DNA of 26,231 nucleotides, from assembly GCA_046153985.1 (NCBI GenBank), contig JBJXFD010000090.1, forward strand, positions 1-26,231, read 5' to 3'. The notes under the pieces were generated by a model. The model saw only the letters and a list, made by a program, of their open reading frames with translations. It made no database searches and was not told the DNA's origin. This document shows, piece by piece, positions 7,217-13,553 of this stretch. The position numbers and the translations under genes were made by a program. This stretch comes from JABWAJ01 sp046153985 (GTDB taxonomy: Bacteria; Bacteroidota; Bacteroidia; Chitinophagales; Saprospiraceae). The stretch's first letter is position 1. Each line of letters opens with the position of its first letter.

Positions 7217-8797
7217 CTAATTCCCCCCACCAGCTTCCTTCTTCGCCTCTCCCAAATCCAGCTTTTTGCGTGGAATCAATTCATCGCGCTGCGACGTATG
7301 CCACACAAAAGAAGCCATGATCGTGGCCGCCTGCTTCAGGTCATCCGCAACGAGGTGATCCCAGTTGTCCATATTGGAGTGGTGGGTGCGGGTGGAGTAG
7401 GCCACCGGATCCTGAATAAACTGGAAGCCAGGAATGCCTGCTGAATCAAATGCCTGGTGGTCGGTGCCACCGGTATTGGAAACCGTGATGGTCGTCGCTT
7501 CCAAATCTTTGAACGCATCTAACCAGGGGCGGAAAATGGCTCTGGCGGGTTCGTTGCCCTGAAGGTAAATGCCGCGGATTTTGCCGGTGCCGTTGTCCAA
7601 ATTATAATAAGCCGATATTTTCGATTGTTCCGGTTTCAGAGACTGTACCGTGCGGCCTTTCACTTCTGCAAAATGCTGATTGACATAAGCAATGGAGCCT
7701 AAAAGCCCCTGTTCTTCGCCGGTCCACAATGCAATCCGCAAGGTGCGACGCGGGCGAATACCACTTTCTTTGATCGTTTCCATCAAAATGCGTGCGGTTT
7801 CCATCATCACTGCCGAGCCGGCTGCATTGTCGGTAGCTCCCGTGGCGCTTTGCCAGGAATCCAAATGCGCGCCAAACATGACAACTTCGTCTTTCAAATC
7901 CGTGCCCGGAATTTCTGCAATGATGTTGTGCTCCATGCCATCCGGGTTGGTATAAGCGGCAGAAAGATCCATACTCAGTTTCACAGGAATGCCCGCTTTC
8001 AGCAACCGGAAAATGCGGTTGTATTGTTCGACCGACAAGGTTGCCTGTGGCAGCACTTCTGCGCCTTCATCGCGTGCGCTGCCTTCTTTCGATCTTGCGC
8101 CGGCGACGAATACGGTACCGAGGTCGCCTTTAAAACTGCGATCCAAGAGGGCAAGCGGCTTTTCTTCGTAAAGCAATTCGCGGAGTTTGGTGGTGAATTC
8201 GTTGTCGTCACGGCCAAAATTGCGCATTGTACGGGGTGTTGGCGCGGGCGCGTTGGCCATTTTCAACAGATCTTCCGAATTTAAGCGTTCAGCAGGCGCT
8301 TCAAACCACTCTTTGGTGGCCCGGCTGGTGTCGGTGAGCACAAATTTGCCCCGCAATTTTCCTTTGTACTGGGCCAATTGCGGCAGGCTGTCTGCATCTA
8401 AATAAATGACTTCGCCAGTAACCAAACCTTTGGTGGAAGGCGACCACGCTTTTGGATAAGCGATGATTGGGTAATAAGAAGGCGCCACAGCGTGCATTTC
8501 AAAATGCTTGAGCTCCCAACCCCGACCAAACGGCCCCCAGGCTTCGGTATGGACCTGATCCAACCCCCAGGATTTCAGTTGTTCCTGTGCCCAGGCGGTC
8601 GCTTTATCCAGCATAGGCGAACCAGTCAGGCGTGGCCCATAGACGTCGGTGAGGTAAAACGCAGTTTCCATCACCTTACTTTGTTCCAGACCGTGTTTCC
8701 GGATGATTTTATTGATGGCTTCGTCGGCTTTATCCTGCGCATTCGCAGCAAAAAAGCCCGCGACAAGGAGGGCAATCGAAAAGATCGTTTTTTTCAT
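7217..8797 (-). CDS. Secreted M28-family metallopeptidase
   Basis: A 526-residue zinc aminopeptidase or carboxypeptidase-Q-like enzyme. The start MKKTIFSIALL gives a signal peptide ending near NAQ (residue 21), so the enzyme is exported; the upstream in-frame extension lacks such a signal. A PA-like insert probably spans about 125-260. The M28 metal site is visible: His311 and Asp313 in FGAHLDSW, Asp323 in GATDNAAG, the Glu pair 361-362 in WTGEEQGLLG, Asp401 in YNLDNG and a late His in TRTHHSNMD (472-473). It probably degrades peptides in the periplasm or outside the cell. The C-terminus is Gly-rich (EAGGGN). The gene is divergent from the outer-membrane-type gene at 8987. The exact substrate is unknown. 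Confidence 0.93.
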   Translation of the reverse strand: MKKTIFSIALLVAGFFAANAQDKADEAINKIIRKHGLEQSKVMETAFYLTDVYGPRLTGSPMLDKATAWAQEQLKSWGLDQVHTEAWGPFGRGWELKHFEMHAVAPSYYPIIAYPKAWSPSTKGLVTGEVIYLDADSLPQLAQYKGKLRGKFVLTDTSRATKEWFEAPAERLNSEDLLKMANAPAPTPRTMRNFGRDDNEFTTKLRELLYEEKPLALLDRSFKGDLGTVFVAGARSKEGSARDEGAEVLPQATLSVEQYNRIFRLLKAGIPVKLSMDLSAAYTNPDGMEHNIIAEIPGTDLKDEVVMFGAHLDSWQSATGATDNAAGSAVMMETARILMETIKESGIRPRRTLRIALWTGEEQGLLGSIAYVNQHFAEVKGRTVQSLKPEQSKISAYYNLDNGTGKIRGIYLQGNEPARAIFRPWLDAFKDLEATTITVSNTGGTDHQAFDSAGIPGFQFIQDPVAYSTRTHHSNMDNWDHLVADDLKQAATIMASFVWHTSQRDELIPRKKLDLGEAKKEAGGGN

Positions 8798-8832
8798 AAT
8801 AGTTACATTTATTCGTTGAACGGTTTTGCTAA

Positions 8833-8847
8833 TCCCGCTACACGGGA
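8833..8847. repeat. CCCG-hairpin dispersed repeat, copy 2
   Basis: tcccg-ctaca-cggga followed by caggttttgcaatttgc. It lies in the 5' leader of the M28 peptidase gene and resembles the copies at 7053 and 20649. Confidence 0.6.
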
Positions 8848-8933
8848 CAGGTTTTGCAATTTGCATTTTGCCTTTTATAGCGCTTCACCGCCGTAAAGTT
8901 ATTTTTTTTCGTCCACAGTTGACAACGCCGTGC

Positions 8934-8941
8934 TAACTTTG
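8934..8941 (+). promoter_or_regulatory. Bacteroidota -7 box TAACTTTG
   Basis: TAACTTTG fits the Bacteroidota -7 consensus TAnnTTTG and lies 45 bases before the ATG at 8987. No good -33 TTTG was found at the right spacing, so the call is moderate. Confidence 0.45.
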
Positions 8942-8986
8942 AGGGCAGGCACATAATAGACCTACGGTCGCAGGCGTTCGGATGAC

Positions 8987-9511
8987 ATGAAAAAAATAGC
9001 AACCATCATTACTTTAGCAGCCTTGGCCACCGGCGCTTTTGCGCAGCGGTATAACACGGCTTTTGGTGTTCGGCTCGGTACAGACTGGGGCATCACTATA
9101 CAACAGCGGATTGCAGAACGCACAACCATTGAAGGCATCGTTCAGGCGGGATTCAAGCGCTCAGAAGCGATGGTGACCCTGCTCGGCGAGCAGCATTTTC
9201 CTTTCATTGGCCGCCGATTTAATACCTATTTTGGCGCAGGTCCGCACATGGGATGGCGCACGGATGACCTCAATAACCCTGAATTTGGAGAAGATTACGA
9301 AAATCCAATTGGCGTTACCTTCATCGGAGGCATCGAACTGAACCTGTTCCGGCTCAACCTTTCCTGGGACATCAAACCGGCCATCAACCTCGTAGGCGGC
9401 GTAAAAAGCGTCTATTTTCAAACCGGCGTCTCACTTCGTTACATCATTTTTAAATTTGATAAACCCAATCGCCGGAAAGGCAATAAATGGAAGTTCTGGG
9501 AGAAGGACTGA
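8987..9511 (+). CDS. Small outer-membrane beta-barrel-like protein
   Basis: A 174-residue protein with a clear signal peptide (MKKIATIITLAALATGAFAQ). The mature part alternates polar and hydrophobic residues in strands separated by Gly/Asp/Asn turns (FGVRLGTDWGITIQQR, YFGAGPHMGWR, GVTFIGGIELNLFRLNLSW, VYFQTGVSLRYIIFKF). This fits a small eight-stranded barrel of the OmpA/OmpX or DUF3575 kind. The C-terminal end is basic (KPNRRKGNKWKFWEKD) and probably lies outside the barrel. It has no enzyme motif, so it is probably a structural or adhesive envelope protein. It stands alone on the plus strand, divergent from the peptidase. Confidence 0.75.
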   Translation: MKKIATIITLAALATGAFAQRYNTAFGVRLGTDWGITIQQRIAERTTIEGIVQAGFKRSEAMVTLLGEQHFPFIGRRFNTYFGAGPHMGWRTDDLNNPEFGEDYENPIGVTFIGGIELNLFRLNLSWDIKPAINLVGGVKSVYFQTGVSLRYIIFKFDKPNRRKGNKWKFWEKD

Positions 9512-9517
9512 TGGATG

Positions 9518-9649
9518 AGATGTTAGATATTAGATAAAAGATTTTAGATTGCGGATGGTTGGATGAAAAGAGGAATTCGCCATCATATGAAACAATCGCC
9601 TCTTTTGAGTGTCTACTGTCTTAAATCTAATATCTAAAATCTAACATCT
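9518..9649. repeat. Inverted repeat of TTAGAT units before ribH
   Basis: agatgttagatattagat... (9518-9550) is mirrored by ...atctaaaatctaacatct (9624-9649). Inside lies a second inverted pair, aaaagagg/cctctttt (9566-9573 and 9598-9605). The region fills the gap between the barrel protein and ribH. It is low-complexity intergenic repeat, and ribH starts 7 bases after it. Confidence 0.7.
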
Positions 9650-9656
9650 ATACAAA

Positions 9657-10175
9657 ATGGCAAGCGCGCTAAAAAATCTTTCACAATACGATGAATCAAC
9701 CATGCCTTCCGCAGAAAGCATGCGTTTTGGCATCGTGGTGGCAGAATGGAATGCCCACATTACCCATGCTTTGTACGAAGGCTGTTTTGAAACCCTGCTC
9801 AAACATGGCGCTTTAGAAGCCAATATCCACACCGTTCAGGTTCCGGGTTCTTTTGAATTGCCGACTGCTGCCAAACTTTTAGTGTCCCGTTATTCCCTCG
9901 ATGCGGTGATCTGTCTGGGCTGCGTCATCGAAGGAGAAACCAAACACAACGAATACATCAACAATGCCGTTGCTGTTGGATTGACAAACCTTGGTATTGT
10001 TTCCGGAATCCCGTTTGTTTTTGGATTATTGACCCCCAACAACGAAGAACAAGCCCTGGATCGAGCAGGAGGCAAACACGGCAACAAAGGCGTGGAAGCG
10101 GCAGTAACAGCCATCCGCATGGGCGCGCTGAAGCAGGAAATGAGTAATGCGAAGTCGAAGATTGGGTATTCGTAG
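9657..10175 (+). CDS. ribH: 6,7-dimethyl-8-ribityllumazine synthase
   Basis: RibH condenses 5-amino-6-ribitylamino-uracil with 3,4-dihydroxy-2-butanone 4-phosphate to form lumazine, the step before riboflavin. It is cytoplasmic and usually forms 60-mer or pentamer shells. The 172-residue length is normal with a slightly long N-terminus. Hallmarks are FGIVVAEWNAHIT, the substrate loop VPGSFELP, GCVIEGETKHNEYI with the catalytic His, and the phosphate-binding AGGKHGNKGVEAA. It stands alone here, with no other rib gene in the window and no FMN-riboswitch-like leader. The last five codons and stop form the start of a repeat unit that is duplicated 100 bases downstream. Confidence 0.97.
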   Translation: MASALKNLSQYDESTMPSAESMRFGIVVAEWNAHITHALYEGCFETLLKHGALEANIHTVQVPGSFELPTAAKLLVSRYSLDAVICLGCVIEGETKHNEYINNAVAVGLTNLGIVSGIPFVFGLLTPNNEEQALDRAGGKHGNKGVEAAVTAIRMGALKQEMSNAKSKIGYS

Positions 10176-10676
10176 CGTTGATCGTTGTCGGTTGTTCGTT
10201 GTTCGCAGCGTTGATCGTTGTCGGTTGATTGTTGATCGTTGGGTTTAGCTTAGCGATAAGATTGGGTATTCGCAGCGTTGATCGTTGTCGGTTGTTCGTT
10301 GTTCGTTGGGTTTAGCTTAGCGATGAGGTTGGCCTATTACGATCATATTTCTTGACCTGTTTCGACTCCGCTCAACGGGCAGCAGCAATGATAGGAACGA
10401 TAAATATCATCGTATCACGGCTAACGAACAACGATCAACCGACAACGAACAACTTTGTTTTGACTCCGCTCAACTAACAACGGCAACGATAGGAACGAAA
10501 AATATCATCATATCATGGCCCAACGAACAACGCTCAACCGACAACGAACAACTTTGTTTCGATTCCGCTCAACGAACAACGGCAACCAATGGAACGATAA
10601 ATATCATCGTATCACGACTCTAACGAACAACGATCAACCGACAACGAACAACTTCGTTTCGGCCCAACAAACAACC
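10158..10676. repeat. About 100-bp-period repeat array with arms in opposite orientations
   Basis: The left part (10158-10320) has units agcgttgatcgttgtcggtt at about 10174, 10206 and 10274. A 48-base stretch repeats at an exact 100-base offset with one mismatch (10158-10205 vs 10258-10305). The right part (10357-10676) carries the complementary motif aacgatcaaccgacaacgaa in units starting at 10423, 10522 and 10622, periods 99 and 100. These units also contain tttcgactccgctcaa and ggaacgataaatatcatcgt variants. Together the halves form a long imperfect inverted repeat. It fills the 500 bases between ribH and the hydrolase, with no supported gene. An in-frame extension of the hydrolase through the array is repeat sequence, not protein. 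Confidence 0.88.
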
Positions 10677-11522
10677 ATGATCATCTCCACCCTCGACACC
10701 GGTTATTTCAAACTTGACGGCGGCGCCATGTTCGGCATCGTGCCCAAAAGCATTTGGGGGAAACTCAATCCGCCCGATGAAAAAAATCTCTGCACCTGGG
10801 CCATGCGTTGCCTTTTGGTGGAAACTGAAGACCGAAAAATTTTAGTTGACACCGGCATGGGCGATAAGCAGGACGCCCGTTTTCGCAAACATTTCGAACC
10901 CCACGGTGAGGCTTCGCTGATGGATTCGCTTCGCAAAAAAGGTTTTGCTCCCGAAGATATTACCGATGTATTTCTCACGCATTTGCACTTTGACCATTGC
11001 GGTGGCGCGGTAAAAATGGACGAAACCGGGAAATTAGTCCCTGCTTTTCCCAAAGCAACTTATTGGTCGAATGAACGGCACTACGCCTGGGCAATGCAGC
11101 CCAATGCCCGGGAAAAAGCCTCGTTTTTGCAGGAAAATTTTGTGCCCCTCCAGGAAGCCGGGGTTTTGCGTTTTATCCCTGTTACGGACAAAGATGTGGA
11201 ATGGCTGCCGGGGATATCGCTCCGCTTTGTATACGGCCACACAGAAGCCATGATGCTGCCAATGCTCACCGACCACGAGCATACGTACCTGTATTGCGCT
11301 GATGTGATCCCTTCTTCCCACCACATTGGCATGCCTTATGTCATGGCATACGATGTACGCCCCCTGCTGACCTTAGAAGAAAAGGCCCGTATCCTCAAGG
11401 AGGCGGCCGATCACGGCTACCGGCTTATTTTTGAACACGACCCGGTAGTTGGATGCGCGACGGTAGTGCGCGACGAAGCGCAGCATGGCAGGATCGTAAT
11501 AGGAGAAACAATTACTATTTAG
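10677..11522 (+). CDS. Metallo-beta-lactamase-fold hydrolase
   Basis: A 281-residue MBL-fold protein without a signal peptide, so probably cytoplasmic. The metal-binding motif THLHFDHCGG gives His102, His104, Asp106 and His107. Further ligands are the His in YGHTEAMM, the Asp in YLYCADVIPSS and the late His in IFEHDPVVG. The family hydrolyses esters, lactones or thioesters; overall it resembles the lactonase-like/'Zn-dependent hydrolase' group, but the substrate is not evident. The start at 10677 (MIISTLDTGYF) is chosen because upstream codons lie in the repeat array. The TAG stop uses the first two bases of the adjoining MITE, so the C-terminus (GETITI) may have been altered by insertion. 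Confidence 0.9.
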   Translation: MIISTLDTGYFKLDGGAMFGIVPKSIWGKLNPPDEKNLCTWAMRCLLVETEDRKILVDTGMGDKQDARFRKHFEPHGEASLMDSLRKKGFAPEDITDVFLTHLHFDHCGGAVKMDETGKLVPAFPKATYWSNERHYAWAMQPNAREKASFLQENFVPLQEAGVLRFIPVTDKDVEWLPGISLRFVYGHTEAMMLPMLTDHEHTYLYCADVIPSSHHIGMPYVMAYDVRPLLTLEEKARILKEAADHGYRLIFEHDPVVGCATVVRDEAQHGRIVIGETITI

Positions 11523-11697
11523 TGTCTGTCCATTTAGTCGGGTGTCTGCTCTTTAGAGTTCGAGAGCAAGGCGTGCGAGGGGCCAAAAGTGGGAGTTTAC
11601 TCGCGTAAATGACCAATTTTGTTTCGACTTCGCTCAACAACCGGTCATTGAGCGAAGTCGAAATGAACGCAGCTATCGGACTATAAAGACAGACACT
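11521..11697. mobile_element. MITE-like element, copy 1
   Basis: About 177 bp, with ends agtgtctgtccatttagtcg and ...ctataaagacagacact. The terminal inverted repeat has 10 perfect outer bases and about 17 of 21 overall. The bases attt flank both sides (11517-11520 and 11698-11701), a possible 4-bp target duplication. A 16-bp perfect stem around ttcgacttcgctcaa (11622-11637 with 11648-11663) lies inside. A related copy is at 24308-24523. No transposase is encoded. The left end supplies two bases of the upstream gene's stop codon. Confidence 0.7.
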
Positions 11698-11728
11698 ATT
11701 TGAAAATTGACATAGATTTATTCTTGCA

Positions 11729-11762
11729 TTTGAATAAATATTAAGGCGTTGTAATATATTTG
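11729..11762 (+). promoter_or_regulatory. Bacteroidota promoter for the MNIO operon
   Basis: TTTG at 11729-11732 and TATATTTG at 11755-11762 match the -33 TTTG and -7 TAnnTTTG elements with a 22-base spacer. The ATG of the ferritin-like gene follows 33 bases after the -7 box. This is the best promoter in the window and puts the four-gene operon under its own control, separate from the hydrolase upstream. Confidence 0.7.
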
Positions 11763-11795
11763 TGGGCAATACTAAACCACTACAACACAACACCT

Positions 11796-13064
11796 ATGAC
11801 CGATTCCCAACGTCAGAACCTGCTCCGCCATCTCCAGACAGCAGTGGAGATCGAATTGAGCACCATTCCCATTTATCTGTACACCTATTATTCGATCAAC
11901 AGGTTGCCCAGCGCCTGTGATCCGCTAAAAGATGGCCAGACATTGGCCACTTTTGCAAACCGGGCCGGCGGGCTGATTATGAGCGTCGCGGTGGAAGAAA
12001 TGCTCCACATGTCGCTGGCCTGCAACCTCATGCGATCGCTTGGGGGCGCCCCGAAAATTTACGGCAAATCTCCGGGCGCCTATCCAACCAACCTGCCGCA
12101 CCACAAAGCCGGGTTTTCAGTAGGATTGTCGAAACTTTCTCACAGCCAGTTAGAAAAGTTTCTCGGGATTGAAAAACCTGAAAAAAGAGGCGCCAAACCC
12201 GAAGGCGACAATTGGGAAACCATCGGCCAGTTTTACGATTACATCGAGGATTTAATCGAGAAACAGACCACCGACGCCGATTTTAAATACGAAGCGCACC
12301 AGTTAGGAACAGGAAAGGGGTACTATTCCGCCAATAATGTGGATACGATTTACCCGAAAGACGCTTATTACATTCAGCAACCAGAAAATCCGCTCGATCC
12401 TGCGGCAAGGGGCGCCGACCAGGCCATATACCCCAACAATGAAGACAGCGGCGGATTAATGGTGGTTAAAGACAAAAAATCTGCTTTAAAAGCCATCAGC
12501 ATCATTCAGCATCAGGGCGAAGGGTATGCCGATGATCCAAAGCATAAAGCCGATGATCCGGAAAAAGACGAGGATTCCCACTGGTTTAAATACAACGAAT
12601 TGGCCAAAGAGATCAAAAAATTCAAAGCGGACGACCTCAATTGTTTTATTTATCCGTTTCCCGAAAACCCAACGCGGGCTGGTTATCCAAGCCAGTTTTA
12701 TCCGTTGGTTGATCTTGCAAATGCCGTTTATTCCTATTTGCTTTTGATCACAGAAGTCAGCTTTACTTTAAAAGGGAGCGCGCAAAGCACGCTGTTTTAT
12801 GTCGGCATGCACAAAGGCATGATTTTTATCTTAGATAAAATCCTTGGCGGAATGCGCTACCTGCATTTGAACAACAAAGTAGGGGAAGTTTTAGCACCCA
12901 CGTTTGAAAATTACCAATTTACAAGTCTGGCTTCCGCAAAACAGGAATTAGTCGCTTTGGCGAAGGCTGTTCCTGCCTCATTGGGATTGGATCCCAATAT
13001 TATCCAGCGGATCGAAGTCCTGCCCGATGTAAATGTGGGCGCAGATGGCATTGTGCGTTTTTAA
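11796..13064 (+). CDS. Ferritin-like protein of the VioB/iminophenyl-pyruvate dimer synthase type
   Basis: A 422-residue soluble protein. The N-terminal helices match the ferritin-like domain shared with VioB, RebD and StaD: TAVEIELSTIPIYLYTYYS (Glu18/Glu20) and VEEMLHMSLACNLMRSLGG (Glu67, Glu68, His71, an E-x-x-H di-iron-type motif). The middle part (about 110-310) holds GFSVGLSKLSHSQLEKFLG and DSHWFKYNELAKEIKK. A later helical pair (about 310-355) has EVSFTLKGSAQSTLFYVGMH. ATG at 11796 follows the -7 box by 33 bases. It is first in an operon, 18 bases ahead of the Cys-rich gene. The family includes iron-dependent oxidative enzymes of bisindole synthesis, but no indole genes are nearby. Here it may act on, or supply iron to, the MNIO system; that role is inference. 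Confidence 0.85.
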   Translation: MTDSQRQNLLRHLQTAVEIELSTIPIYLYTYYSINRLPSACDPLKDGQTLATFANRAGGLIMSVAVEEMLHMSLACNLMRSLGGAPKIYGKSPGAYPTNLPHHKAGFSVGLSKLSHSQLEKFLGIEKPEKRGAKPEGDNWETIGQFYDYIEDLIEKQTTDADFKYEAHQLGTGKGYYSANNVDTIYPKDAYYIQQPENPLDPAARGADQAIYPNNEDSGGLMVVKDKKSALKAISIIQHQGEGYADDPKHKADDPEKDEDSHWFKYNELAKEIKKFKADDLNCFIYPFPENPTRAGYPSQFYPLVDLANAVYSYLLLITEVSFTLKGSAQSTLFYVGMHKGMIFILDKILGGMRYLHLNNKVGEVLAPTFENYQFTSLASAKQELVALAKAVPASLGLDPNIIQRIEVLPDVNVGADGIVRF

Positions 13065-13082
13065 ACCATTAAATGAATCAAC

Positions 13083-13553
13083 ATGAGTTCACAAAATCAT
13101 ATTCCATTAGAATTGCACGCTTGCATGGGGTTGAATGCCTGTAAAGGGCACGACCGCCTTGGAACCAACGAATGTTCGGGCATGGGAACCTGCGCCACTG
13201 CTGCCGAACATTCCTGCCATACCCTGAACAATTGTCGCGGACAAGGCGGCTGCGGGCTTTATGGTAATGCAGAAGAACAAAACCGCCCCGGAGACAATCC
13301 CTGTTCCTGGCAAGGCTCCTGCGCTGTTCCCATCAACGCCGAACGGTTTTCCACTGACGGCCCCAACCAGGGGAAAAGTGTCTGGCAGCGGGCAAGAACC
13401 GTATTTGAACAAAAAATGAACCGGTCGGGTCGGACTTTTGGGCCGTCTCCTTCGCCCGTTGGTCCTCCAACTGCCTGGCTCAAAAAAAATTACAATCCGG
13501 ATTACAACGCCTGCGGCGCAAGCGGCATGAGCGGCGGCGGCAGTTGTATATGA
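13083..13553 (+). CDS. Cys-rich CX5C-repeat protein, candidate MNIO substrate
   Basis: A 156-residue protein, not recognised as a named family. It has 11 Cys at positions 14, 20, 31, 37, 45, 51, 57, 74, 80, 144 and 155. The first nine form five CX5C units: CMGLNAC, CSGMGTC, CHTLNNC, CRGQGGC and CSWQGSC. Gly, Asn and Gln lie around them. A basic, possibly helical part follows (SVWQRARTVFEQKMNRSG), then a Pro-rich linker and a C-terminal ACGASGMSGGGSC tail. No signal peptide or membrane segment is visible. Its stop overlaps the MNIO start by ATGA, and a DUF2063 gene follows. By analogy with bufferin and methanobactin-type clusters it would be the modified peptide, with Cys oxidised to heterocycles and used for metal binding. 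That is inference; an unmodified metal-binding protein is the alternative. Confidence 0.75.
   Translation: MSSQNHIPLELHACMGLNACKGHDRLGTNECSGMGTCATAAEHSCHTLNNCRGQGGCGLYGNAEEQNRPGDNPCSWQGSCAVPINAERFSTDGPNQGKSVWQRARTVFEQKMNRSGRTFGPSPSPVGPPTAWLKKNYNPDYNACGASGMSGGGSCI

Noticed and set aside
10515..10676. N-terminal extension of the MBL-fold hydrolase
   Set aside because: It is the repeat array read in frame (Thr/Asn/Gln-rich), while the MBL domain starts at MIISTLDTGYF.
10158..10676. Possible CRISPR array because of regular spacing near 100 bp
   Set aside because: Units are repeated along their full length with no unique spacers, and no cas genes are present.
10677..11522. MBL-fold hydrolase as part of the MNIO operon
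   Set aside because: A MITE and a separate promoter lie between it and the ferritin-like gene, with a gap of over 270 bases.
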